Assembly (NCBI GenBank): GCA_004325065.1
Contig: PITI01000482.1
Coordinates: 1-11,785, forward strand
Reading direction: 5' to 3'
DNA from: Hamiltosporidium magnivora
Taxonomy: Eukaryota > Microsporidia > Dubosqiidae
DNA length: 11,785 bases
Part shown: positions 1 to 9,738 of the stretch, in pieces
Layout: the number at the start of each line of letters is the position of its first letter
Numbering within the stretch: position 1 is the stretch's first letter
The notes under the pieces: generated by a model
What the model saw: only the letters and a program-made list of their open reading frames with translations
What the model was told of the DNA's origin: nothing
Database searches by the model: none
Made by a program: the position numbers and the translations under genes

Positions 1-2931
1 AGATTAAAAAAGTAATTGGAAAATTGCCAGTTTTTCATCTCGATCGAGAGGTAAAAAATGACTGGAATAATCAAGCCGTTAAATTACATATACACTTATA
101 CTTAATACGGAAAAACATATATTTTATGAAAGCAGTTAGAAGTATCATAAAAATAGTTTAGTAGAGGATTTCGAAATTATATTTATCGTGTTTATATTAA
201 ATTTTAAAGTCTTAGTAAATGATAATTTGTGTAGAAAGTCTAAATTTTTGAGGTATTCAAAAGAGAAATACGGTAAAACTCTACGTATTAAAAATTGGTA
301 CAATTTTATTTCGAATTCTCTTGTAATGATTTACCAAAGGGCCTAATAAATACTATAAATGGAATTATGAATGCGAAACAGCTAATCTTTGAAATTGTCT
401 TAATTTTTCTCATATTAGACCTGCAATTATATGCAATATTCAGAGTTTATTATCTTGGTTATATATTATAAAAGACTATTGTAATCTGTCAGTGAAACCG
501 TAATTTTAATTTTTTGTCTGTTAAGAGTATATTACAGAAAGTTCTGATTACGGACCTATCATGTTCAACCAAAAATTTTTATTCTTTTTGCGATTGCAAT
601 AAAATGCAAATCATGAAGTTTTCTACATCAGAAATTAAGCTAGATTTTTAAAAAATGCCGCAAACATTGATACTTAACTTTTCAAAAAGCATATCCGAAG
701 TAAGAACATGAGTATATTCCGAGGGTGAATACTATTCATCTCTAAATAGGTTAAAATAATATTATTAGGGTTAATCAAAACCTATTAAAAAGACGAACCG
801 AGGTTAAAATCAATAGTACAAAATGAAATATCAAATGATAATTTTATGAAATACAAATGTTGTTCTATTAAGAAATAAAATTGTATCAAAAATTTAACAA
901 AAAAGTAATTCCTCATGTCCAGGTTTTATATTTAGTGTTATGCGGTTTCGTTGGTACCTGGAGAAGGCTCAAAATGAATAAAAACTGGTGATTGTGTGTA
1001 TAAATAGGTTCTTTACATAAAAAAGTGGATCTATTCTTGGATTCTTTTCGTTTGTAATAAACGAGAAGAAAGAAATTAATCGCATTTCGAATAAAAATGT
1101 AGCGTGACAAATGGGTAGAGAATATATCATAAAGAATTGTCCTTAGAATTATTTTGGTATTAAAAACAGTTTATTTTAAAGAAAAAATAAACAATTACAA
1201 AGCTTACGAAAATTAAAAATCGATACTTAAACAACCCCGTGATTATTCAAGGGAAAAAAGAGAATATATTTTAATGTTAGAAACTTGGAAAAGCCATAAC
1301 GGATTTAAATTTTCAGCTCATGTAATAGATATATCATGATTTCGACTAAGTCTCTGTCATAGTAACAAATGGAGTAGATTTGACAAATATTTTGGTTAAA
1401 AATACGCATGAGCACCTAAAAATATATAAATGTTTGAATATAACAACGAAAGCCATCCCTAATCAAGAATAATAACCAAAATAAACTTAGAAATTTTCTT
1501 TTTGCAAATTTATAGATATTTTGAACCCGTATTACCAAACAGAAATATAAAAAAAATACGGAAAAGCAGTAAATCAAAAGAAAAATTAATACAATTTAAT
1601 AAAGTTTGTTAAAGGTATCTAGTCAATAAAATTTAAGGAAGGCAGAAAAGTCTTGGATTGCAACCATAGAAGAGACAAACAAAAAAATACTTCAAGCAAT
1701 ATATAATTAAAAATCCCTAGTTAAGTAAAATGGCTATTACTCATTAAGATATCTTGAAACAATTTCTCTCTACAAAGAATTGCAAATTATTAGGCCTAGT
1801 CATAAATATATTTTGAGATGCGAAGAAATATAGATTGGGTTCAGCCTCGTCATAATAGAGAATCTAGAAATTCAAGCTATAAAAATCCAAAACATGATTC
1901 TGCTAGTTAAACAATGAAAATTTTATTCAGTTTGCTATCTAAATAGTAAATACATATTAATGTATTTATAACGGCTTGAATGTCTTTCTGGAATATTTCA
2001 CTTTTATCATACACCAAACTGATTATTAAGTGTTAGATTAGGGCTTTCCAGACTCATCAATATCAACCAATAATTTGATAGCTCTGAAATTAAAACAGAA
2101 TAACACTTGATGAAACCAATTACTTTGTGAATCAAATTTTCGAAAATTTAAGAAGTACGTTTGTATATTAATGGTAAAAGCAACGGTTGAGACTCGGTGG
2201 GGAACATAATTTTGTGATACCAGATATTTACATAGTTAGAACTTAACATTGGTTATACCTGAAGCCTTTTAATATTTGTAATTATAGGAATAAAATCTAA
2301 TTAATAATTCACAAAACAAGGTTTAAAATTTTTCTTCGCAGACAAAGATGAAAAAATTCTACATAATTCTGGTTGAGCAAGACTATTGATCTCTTAAAAA
2401 TTTATAAAAAGAGGATTAATATAAATGGTTTATATTCCCGTTGAGAAAATACATCTTTGCGATATGATATTTTAGGCAAACAAACATTGTCTTAATGAAT
2501 TAAACTTTAACGACGATAAATGGATTTGATAAATCAAATAAAAAAAATTGTATACGAAATTATACGGAAAACTCAAAAGAAAGTTAAAGATTATGTTGAA
2601 ATTGAACTTTACATAATTTAGCCAATAAAGATAATAATTGTTAAACTTATATGTGAAGTTTACTCATATAAAGAACTATAAAATTATTTTTTATATTTAG
2701 AAATTTTGATTATTTGAATCTTTTGTTTAACTTCCAATAGGTGTCTAATATTTTTTTTTATTTATTTGCGTTTTTTAGGGAAATTTGAGCAAGAATAAAA
2801 TTCCATAAAAGTCATTTTAACTATCTTAGAAATAAAACTTTTGCAACAATGCCTTACGAATAAAAAAAAATGCGTCTTCTTAGAATCTGTTTCAGCAAAA
2901 AAAAAGAATTTTTATAAAATAAAAAATACCT
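1..2931. other. AT-rich stretch without a supportable gene
   Basis: No intact gene is visible. Open runs without long continuation occur at 4-162 (+, entering from the window edge) and 163-346 (+). From ATG 367 a frame with a hydrophobic start (MNAKQLIFEIVLIFLILDLQ) runs to about 895, with three stops in its first 115 codons and about seven more after that. The 65-codon minus frame at 913-1110 has no recognisable motif. These lengths are within what random AT-rich sequence gives, so none is called a gene. A possible relic of a second integrase near 1806-1900 is described in the findings. I saw no tRNA, rRNA or clear reverse-transcriptase motif. The last 200 bases contain A and T homopolymer runs (for example 2751-2760) in front of the integrase relic. 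Confidence 0.6.
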
Positions 2932-4110
2932 ATGAGTAATAAACGAAAAATTAATTTATAAAGAATGCGAAAACGTTTATAAAGAGGCAGTAACGGAAGA
3001 CAATTTTAAAAATCAACATTCTATATCTGATGCACTGCACCTATCTTATCACAAAGGAATGATGGAAATGTATGAAAACGCAAAAATTTGATTCATCGGG
3101 TTTAAAATGGCAATCATTAACGAATATATCCTGAAATGTTTAACCTGCAAGATATATATACCATTATCTCGCATCTCACAAATTACGCATCATATCACGA
3201 CATCTATGAGATATCGTACAAATAGATTGGGTTAATCTAAGAAATTATGCCAATCAATATAAAAGATATGAGAGGATTTTAAACATTTTATATTGCTATT
3301 CCAATTTTTTTTCATTTGCATTTAGAAAGTAAAACAGTAAGAAACATCATGTCTGTCTCAAAGGAAATATTTAAATATGAAGGCATGCCGATTATCGTAC
3401 AAAGAGATAACGACAGAGAATATAACAATTCTGGTATTATAGAGTTTTTAAGTTTATATTCTTTACGTTTGTAAAACGAAGGCCAAGACATCTTTAAACC
3501 AAGACCAAGCCGAAAGTGTTAATCAAACACTGGAAAGGAAAACTGCCAAAGTATTATCCGGTGTCGACATAATGGGGTGAAATTCTGGATAAAATTGTTT
3601 TTGAATACAAACATCATGAAGTAGGCCAATAAATATTTCACAATGCAGGTATTTAGATGTCAAATGGTTATAAATATGTTGCCTTACGCAGTCCTTACAA
3701 CAGAATGGAAGAAGTAACCGAATTTATAGAATAAAAAACCCCCATTGAATATAATTTAGAATTTATTGATGAAACAATCCTCACAAAAATTTATGGTAAC
3801 TTTGAATCACAGAACACACTTTTTGGCTTTGAAAGAGAGATATAAACTATAGAGATTTTATACATCAAGAACGGTCGAAGATGCTAATGTTAATTAAAAT
3901 CATATTAGATCAAATTCAGGGGAAGTGGTTCTTATTTAAAGATTTTTTTATACAAATCAATTGAAACGAAGAAACAAAATGTATAGATTTTATAAATCAG
4001 AGGCTGGATTGTTCTAGAGAGAGTTAATTCTGACGGTTTTGGTGTCTGTAATAGAAAATATACAAATAGATCAAATTCTAGCTTTAAAAACAGACGAAAT
4101 AGACCAATAA
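2932..4110 (+). pseudogene. Decayed retroviral-type integrase (H2C2 zinc finger plus DDE core), stand-alone
   Basis: An intact copy would bind element ends and carry out strand transfer in the nucleus. Seen in order: an H-x3-H pair (3038-3040, 3050-3052, in HLSYHKG), 28 codons, then C-x2-C (3137-3139, 3146-3148, in KCLTC); a first core Asp in IDWVNLRNYANQY (codon 3225); a second Asp in VQRDNDREYNN (codon 3406); and a Glu in QAESVNQTLER (codon 3512), giving D2-to-E spacing of about 35 residues. The C-terminal part includes GEVVLI (3919-3936) followed by TNQLKRRNKMYRFY, as in the basic domain after the core. Lesions: stops at 3089, 3330, 3472, 3495, 3578, 3630, 3654, 3732, 3843 and 3937, and frame changes near 3220, 3330, 3472, 3496, 3579 and 3850-3874. 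ATG 2932 is the nearest start and needs a frame change by about 2940. At about 390 codons with no reverse transcriptase seen upstream, it resembles stand-alone (KRBA2-like) integrases more than a full Ty3 polyprotein, though a Ty3 fragment is possible. Confidence 0.85.
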
Positions 4111-4130
4111 AAAATATTGTTTGTAAATTA

Positions 4131-4290
4131 TATTTCTTTTATTCTTCTTTTTTATTTTTCCTTCTATATTACATTTTTTTTCCGCTTATTTTAATTCCTT
4201 TTCACTTTTTTATTGTTTTTTTTCTCGTTCTCATTGATATTTTTCTTCTATTTTTTGCTTCAAATTTTTTTTGTTTTATTTATATTTTAG
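4131..4290 (+). other. T-rich, G-poor tract behind the integrase relic
   Basis: About 160 bases made almost only of T and C with scattered A and roughly half a dozen G, including several runs of 6-8 T. It starts about 20 bases after the last stop of the integrase relic. It may be a degraded tail or end of that element, or simply low-complexity spacer. No gene is encoded here. Shorter T-runs precede the relic (2751-2776) and recur near 9430-9485. Confidence 0.6.
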
Positions 4291-4638
4291 TACAAATTCG
4301 AATATAGGTGAATGGTTTCCTATCTGGATAAAATCCACATTTGGTTATGACAATAATTAGGTGTCTAGAATAAGAAAACCAATATATTAAAGATTCTCAA
4401 GTTTCCGTTAGGTATTTTTAAAAAAGTAACTGTACGTTGTAGCTTCTAGAATTAAACATGCAATTTATACATTTGAATTCGAGGTTATTACCATTTAAAA
4501 AATATAACCTTATATATTTTATTCTGTAAAAGTTTTATAGAATTTTTTAAAAAAAAAAATGTTCTGGCTTTCTTAACTAATTAATTGGTCTAAAAATAAA
4601 ATATTTCTGAATATAAAATAAACCAAATTCGAACACCC
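4291..4638. other. AT-rich spacer upstream of the intact gene
   Basis: This spacer contains the second copy of a 10-base word TAGGTGTCTA (4358-4367, the first at 2738-2747), A-runs near 4550, and the presumed promoter of the gene starting at 4639. I see no classical TATA element that stands out from the AT background, and no reading frame with recognisable content. Confidence 0.5.
4636..4638 (+). promoter_or_regulatory. CCC triplet directly before the start codon
   Basis: The sequence gaacacccATG places CCC immediately upstream of the start codon in a region almost devoid of C. Established knowledge: many microsporidian genes carry a CCC- or GGG-like signal within about 15 bases of the start, thought to mark the transcription or translation start. 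Here it supports ATG 4639 over the downstream Met44 and supports a microsporidian origin. A lone triplet can arise by chance. Confidence 0.5.
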
Positions 4639-6294
4639 ATGATAATTCTGAATTTTTCAAGATATATAATATTTTTAAACGTATTTAATGTTATACTTAC
4701 TACAGTATCTGATAGCTTACAGGTTTTGAAAAAAACTAATATAAAAGAAAAACCTGATCAAGTATTGATGAAAAACATTACAGAGGACAAAGAAAAGGAT
4801 TCAACTGATTCAAAAATAAGAGAAAATTCTGAGAAAGAAAATCCTTCTCTCGATGAAAATAATAAAAAAACTGTTAAATTAGGAAACATATTTAATTTAC
4901 GAAGAGATTCAGATAGTAAAAATAATAAGAGTTCTACCGTAAAACATACCAATAATTCTAGCAAAACAAAGAAAGGAATTAGTTTTATATTTGTAAATTC
5001 GCTTGATAACCCGAAAAATATTTTTAATGAAAATATGCCTCGATTTAAAAATGCGCATTCATTTAACCCATTAGAATGGCAAAAAAGTCGAGGCAACGGT
5101 TCAAGTCTAAATATGAATCCTCGATCTATCAATCAACCCTACAACCAAAACGTTTACTGTCAATCTTTTCAGCAACATAAGCTATATAATGAAACAAAAA
5201 GGCTTTTTTCAATTCTAAACAGAATATATTTTTACAAAGTTTTCACTCATCTTAAAGATCTGTTGCCGCTTTTACAATATAATTATTTGTTTAATAGTAT
5301 CACAAATACAGATACATTGTATGTACATTGTAGAACATTTGAAAATATTTCCTTTAATGAAATCAAAATAAAAAAAGATACAAATATTACGAAAGAAGAA
5401 TTGCAGAAAAATTGGGAGCTTTTTGATCGAAAATATTCGGAAATAAATATAACAGATTATAACTATCCGTTGTTATCATTGATTCCTGGAATCAGTATGT
5501 TAAAAGAGTTTATCTATAAATTACTTTCGAATAAGTCTTTAGAAGAAAGAAACATATTTAATATTTTTGTTGGAATGAAGATGCTAGAAAGTATTCTTGT
5601 ATTTAGTAGAGAAATAATATTTGTTTTAAATCCAAATCATAAAATAGATATATTTAATTGTGATAGAAGGGTCAAAAATATATTAATAGAGCACAAAAAG
5701 ATATTTTTTGCAATACTCAAAATTTTATTGGCTAAAAATTTCTGTTTATCTAAAGAATTCTTTACAAATTTAAGAATTATTGAAATTGGATGTGTCTGTT
5801 TTCTTAAAAATAGACAATACTGGGCTAATGAGTATCATTTTTATTTTTTGCGAGCCTTAATTGATTCTATATTTTTGGTAGACGAAGAATTACTCAATAT
5901 TGTCCACGGTGTTTTTAGTGATTATGTTTTAAACGTAAGCTGCCATACTGGCTTTGTATCTCTTAAAAGATTAAATTTTTTCGAAATTGGAAAATTTAAA
6001 ATCGCACCTCAAATGGCTATGAAATTTATTAGATATTATTTGAGAATGTTAAATAAAAAGGAATTTATAATGTGTAGAGACCTCAATGAGATGATTTTTA
6101 GAGATATTATTGGCGCCTTAACAAACGAAGCAGACATTATTGAAAAAAATGGTTCAACTCAAGAAAACGAACATATGGATTTGCTATTCAGATGTATCAG
6201 CACTTTTCATTTTATTATTAAATTTGGATTTAATAGAGATATACATGATCATTATCATTTGAAAATGCTGTCTGAATATATTGTTTTAAGATAA
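4639..6294 (+). CDS. Hypothetical protein, probably secreted (551 aa)
   Basis: I do not recognise the family. This is the only long intact frame in the window, far longer than chance allows here. Residues 3-23 are hydrophobic (IILNFSRYIIFLNVFNVILT) and look like a signal peptide or anchor, with cleavage plausible near residues 22-26. Residues about 27-115 are hydrophilic and low in complexity (K, N, S, E, D), probably disordered. Residues about 116-175 are rich in N, P and S. Residues about 180-551 look like a folded, mainly helical domain rich in I, F, L and K. Nine cysteines (174, 231, 341, 369, 385, 387, 435, 479, 519) could form disulfides after export. There are about a dozen N-x-S/T sequons, but use of N-glycans is doubtful in microsporidia. 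No internal membrane segment, catalytic motif or known repeat was seen. The start is supported by the adjacent CCC. It stands alone, with a dead integrase about 530 bp upstream. A lineage-specific secreted or host-interaction protein is a reasonable guess from context only. Confidence 0.92.
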   Translation: MIILNFSRYIIFLNVFNVILTTVSDSLQVLKKTNIKEKPDQVLMKNITEDKEKDSTDSKIRENSEKENPSLDENNKKTVKLGNIFNLRRDSDSKNNKSSTVKHTNNSSKTKKGISFIFVNSLDNPKNIFNENMPRFKNAHSFNPLEWQKSRGNGSSLNMNPRSINQPYNQNVYCQSFQQHKLYNETKRLFSILNRIYFYKVFTHLKDLLPLLQYNYLFNSITNTDTLYVHCRTFENISFNEIKIKKDTNITKEELQKNWELFDRKYSEINITDYNYPLLSLIPGISMLKEFIYKLLSNKSLEERNIFNIFVGMKMLESILVFSREIIFVLNPNHKIDIFNCDRRVKNILIEHKKIFFAILKILLAKNFCLSKEFFTNLRIIEIGCVCFLKNRQYWANEYHFYFLRALIDSIFLVDEELLNIVHGVFSDYVLNVSCHTGFVSLKRLNFFEIGKFKIAPQMAMKFIRYYLRMLNKKEFIMCRDLNEMIFRDIIGALTNEADIIEKNGSTQENEHMDLLFRCISTFHFIIKFGFNRDIHDHYHLKMLSEYIVLR

Positions 6295-6316
6295 ATTTTA
6301 ATTAAAGTTACTTTTA

Positions 6317-6322
6317 AATAAA
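6317..6322 (+). other. Putative polyadenylation signal (AATAAA)
   Basis: AATAAA lies 22 bases after the stop codon of the 551-aa gene, a spacing that fits the short 3' untranslated regions of microsporidian messages. A second AATAAA is at 6392-6397. The hexamer is frequent by chance in such AT-rich DNA, so either could be incidental. Confidence 0.35.
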
Positions 6323-7240
6323 ACCTTTTGCGATTTTGTATGATTCATCTATCTATTGTCATATTTAAGTTCACTTGCTTTTTTATTTTTTAATAAACGC
6401 ATAAGACAAATATTATTAACATATTTCCATGTTTAGATAAAAAACATACGCACGATATTACCTGTGTTCTATATATATAGATTCTAAACAGAAAAATTAA
6501 TTCATTATTTATGTTATTCAAAACTCAAAAGAATCGTTTTTTCTTGACATTTTAATATGAAAAAAAAACTCAAATACAATATTTTTTGTGATCATGTTGT
6601 ATCTTACTTTATTTTACGCGAAAATTTAGACATACATTTGTTTATGATACCCATTACGCTTAAAAGACTGATTATGACAAAAGCCAGCTGATAATGCCAA
6701 AATTTATGGGTGAATGAGAAATAAAAGCAATAAAAGCCTCGGCAATTCCCGTTACACTACTATGGTATAATAAAATACCATATAGAGACTTCTCAAAATA
6801 ATAAAACAATACCTTGAATGTTTCATTTTATAAACGATTTTACATCAAAAATACAAGATAAGAAAAATAAAATTGTTCCATAATTACGGTAAGATCGATA
6901 TTGAATTACATTTTATGTCATAGAATTTTTCCGATGATTTCTTTAATCTGAACATTTATTGAAACGATATAATTAAAATAAAAAATCACAGCAAAGAAAA
7001 AGATGAAAAAATACAGTATGAAGCCTATTCGAGATTGTATACGATTTAAAGCATATTTATCTTTGAGAATAAAAACGAATAAAGTCATTTCTATATAAAA
7101 ATTGAGATTAAAAAGCTTTATATAGTGTACATGTGTCCAGATGATTTCGATATGATAACGAATCAAATAAAATTTGGATATGTTCTGAAAAAAAACGTAA
7201 TGATCTTACTAGCGTCTTATATTAAATCTTAAGTGTCAAG

Positions 7241-7279
7241 ATTTCAACCTTTCGATTTTATCATAAAATCGATTGAAAT
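7241..7279. repeat. 39-bp bulged palindrome (potential hairpin/cruciform)
   Basis: The left arm is ATTTCAA (7241-7247), a 4-base bulge CCTT, then TCGATTTTAT (7252-7261). The centre is a single C. The right arm is ATAAAATCGA (7263-7272) followed directly by TTGAAAT (7273-7279). Seventeen base pairs form with one one-sided bulge and no mismatch. No gene is adjacent that it could terminate. It could be a mobile-element end, a cruciform or a chance palindrome. Confidence 0.7.
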
Positions 7280-7821
7280 ACCGAATTTAAAAATCACCTA
7301 TAAGCTATAAATATATATTGAACCCAACAACTTCGAAAATGACTTTAACCTCAAGAATCTTTCAGTAATTTAAGTCAAAAATATTTTCTTGATTATATAT
7401 TACGCAATCAGTTTCATAACGAACACTATTTTTTAAATATATTAGGTAGAAAAATAGATTTTTTGCCAAAAGAAAAATTTTAATTTAAACTAGGTACGCA
7501 GGTTCATAAATAAAATGGTTCGACAAAATATTTTCACACAAGAAAAATCAAATTATTTTAATCAGCAACTAGTGCGATTTTATATATCTCTAAATTTTCG
7601 ATTTAAAAACACTGGTTCTTTTTGGATTGTTATGTTTGTTTCTTAGTATTTTTCAATCTTAGTAAATTGGTAGAAAAAGTTATCAGCTCATAACTGAAAT
7701 ATAAGGCTGTAAAATAAACTATAGAATTTTAAAAAATCGAAATGTATATAAAAACGCATTTTTTAAATTAAATTTTTTAATTGATTTTCAAATATGTTTA
7801 TTCGAATTATTTCTTAGAATA

Positions 7822-8690
7822 TTATGCTATTTTTTTAAAGCCTTGGTTACATTCATTTTTAAAACTTAATACATTTTCATCCACTTTTTCAATTTCTTCT
7901 TTTAAATTCGATACTTTGTTCATATAAATTTTAGGTTCATCTAATGTAGCTACACCATCTAAAATATATGCTTAATTGTTTTTATTTTGCGATATTTATC
8001 ATCATGTTTTTCGTTATTTTTTTGTTTCGAAACGGGTATTGGTTCTTCGTGCAATTCAGTAGCTATAGTAAAATAAATCGGTGCACTGTTATAACTCTCC
8101 TTGGCATCTGTTCTCGATCCAAGTCCTATTCGTCGAGCACAATAAAATGCTTAGCTGTCTTCTTAGAATTATCATTTATTTGTCAACTCTGGATTTTAAG
8201 GCATTTGAAGCCTTTTAACAGACATTTTTGATTTTATGTAATAAAGCCATTTCGGGGTATATCATAGAGATTTTCTAACATTAACTTTACAAATAAGACT
8301 TAAAGAATTTTTAATGGTTCATGTTTTCCAAGTTTTTCAATTTCGCCAGTTGCAGTTTGCCTAAAAAGTCGATTTTTTTCAATTTATAGGACATATTCTT
8401 TCACTTATCTAAAATAGATTTTTCGGAGTTATTATTTAGAATTTAAACATAAGTTTTAATTCATGTGTCTGTTAGTATTTTACACGTTGATTTTTAAGAA
8501 TTACATGAATCAGAGCCTCTTAATTTTATTTGCAGACTATAATTTATATCTATACGAAAGAAGCAGGTGATGGCATCTAACATGATCAGTATGCTCTCTC
8601 GGGTATTCCTGTCCAAGCTTTATCACATCGAATTTTTTATAGGTCTACTGATTTATCAAGCAACTTTTCCTTTTTAAATTTTATCCTGCT
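7822..8690 (-). pseudogene. Probable relic of a CDCA7/R1-type zinc-finger protein
   Basis: Read on the minus strand from 8690 down. SRIKFKKEKLLDKSVDL (8690-8640) is followed by a frame change into FDVIKLGQEYPREH and then VRCHH (Cys codon 8575-8573). A badly damaged cysteine-poor stretch follows, then RQTATGEIEKLGKHEPLKIL (8362-8303), a stop at 8302 and LYDIPRNGFIT up to the stop at 8236. Established pattern for the zf-4CXXC_R1 family: a CHxCR start, further Cys pairs, then a C-rich end leading into a conserved ATG tripeptide about 70 residues later. Here CHH to ATG is 74 codons. The tail could include the open runs 8150-7962 (63 codons, E/D/K-rich) and 7971-7825, ending at TAA 7824-7822. Several stops and frame changes make it non-functional. 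Most zinc-binding cysteines are not visible, so the family call is tentative and the 5' end is unknown. Confidence 0.35.
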
Positions 8691-9738
8691 CTCAAAATTA
8701 CATTTCAATCCTATATATAGGAGAATACCTTTTATTTACTTGGCCTAAATATTTTTTTCCTTGGATAATCAAATAGTCCCAAAAACAAAAAAGCTTGTTT
8801 TTCAAGCTTTTTTTATTTTTAATGGTCCTTTCGCCTTTTTGGTTCATTATGTGAATAAGATAGTTTTGTTTCTTATTTTTGTTGTTAAAATATTTTTTCG
8901 AACAATATTTTAAATTTAAGAATTCTTTATACATACAGGTTAGATTTTACTAGTATTATTTACCATATGTTTGTGGCTTCTAGAGTTGCTGTATCTAACA
9001 TTTTCTGAGAATATACATGAACAAAACATAGATTGGTTGAGAATATACACCATTGAGGCCACTTTAAATATTTTTTCTGGAAATCTATAGCTGATCTTTA
9101 GAACCTGATATTAAATTTACTATATTTTTTACCGACAAAGCACGCCTTTTACATATAATTTTGAGAAATCAACCGGTCTAAGTCGAAATGCTCCTATAAG
9201 TTTAATGATCGCAATATTGCATGTTGATTGCTATACGAAATGTTTTTTTGTGTTTAATTACTATGAAAGAATCTTTCAACTCGTGTTATCGGTTTGCTTT
9301 GAAGTCCTCTGATATTCTCTGTTGATCAAGAATTATTCTAAAGACTCATTACGCAAAATATGTAACAATATCTTCCAAAATAGATCATTTATGGCTGAAA
9401 TTCCATTGTACTGACCCAATCATATGTTTTTTTAGATTCTTTCCCTTTTTCTGTCATTTTTTTTTCAATTTTTGTTTTATTTTTAGCAAACTAGATGAGA
9501 TTATCAATTAACAAGAGATGATTAGTAAAATGCTTTCCTGCTTTTTTTGTATTTTTATTATGATTACGGCATATAGAGTCTGAGCAGGACACAAACAACA
9601 ATTTTTATATACTACTTCCAGCAAATTATTTCTCAATATTTTTGTTTCTGAATTTTCAGATCTATGAAATACTAAGATACACATTTATACAGTACCTTAA
9701 TGCATTTTTGCATGCAATACAGTAAATTAAATTTTTAG
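8691..9738. other. AT-rich stretch without a supportable gene
   Basis: Minus-strand open runs occur at 8934-8698 (78 codons, very rich in K and N), 9097-8963 (45 codons, no Met start) and 9684-9508 (58 codons from ATG, containing NCCLCPAQ). These could be further exons or relics of dead genes, or chance. No motif spacing supports a call. T-rich runs occur at about 9430-9485. The hairpin at 8787-8813 is listed separately. Confidence 0.5.
8787..8813. repeat. Short perfect inverted repeat with 5-base loop
   Basis: The arms are AAAAAAGCTTG (8787-8797) and CAAGCTTTTTT (8803-8813) around TTTTT. It looks like a bacterial intrinsic terminator, but the context is eukaryotic and half of each arm is a homopolymer. 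Arms like this are expected about once by chance in a window this AT-rich. No function is assigned. Confidence 0.6.

Larger units (their letters stand above)
6295..7821. other. AT-rich stretch without a supportable gene
   Basis: After the presumed polyadenylation signals nothing recognisable is encoded. A + frame opens at ATG 6557 with 45 codons before a double stop. Another + frame from 7005 to 7673 has 11 stops in about 223 codons, somewhat fewer than expected, with one 49-codon open run before a stop near 7230. An 82-codon minus frame covers 6918-7166. None shows a motif. The one structural feature is the bulged palindrome at 7241-7279. Confidence 0.55.

Noticed and set aside
913..1110. 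65-codon minus-strand open frame
   Set aside because: Length is within chance for this composition across six frames. There is no motif and no start signal.
4758..5132. 124-codon minus-strand frame
   Set aside because: Antisense of the low-complexity N-terminal part of the intact 551-aa gene. Its apparent F/L/S richness is the mirror of K/N/E codons.
6761..6782. Inverted repeat TATGGTAT / ATACCATA with 6-base loop
   Set aside because: Eight-base arms with short loops are expected several times by chance in this AT-rich window.
6918..7166. 82-codon minus-strand frame with hydrophobic stretches
   Set aside because: AT-rich chance frame. The F/I/Y-rich content follows from base composition, and no motif or flanking signal is present.
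7968..8231. 87-codon + frame with a hydrophobic start
   Set aside because: It overlaps the minus-strand relic, whose opposite-strand frames read more like a protein (E/D/K-rich). The hydrophobic content is expected of its antisense.
8787..8813. Hairpin followed by T-run as an intrinsic terminator
   Set aside because: The context is eukaryotic, there is no operon upstream, and the arms are half homopolymer and expected by chance.
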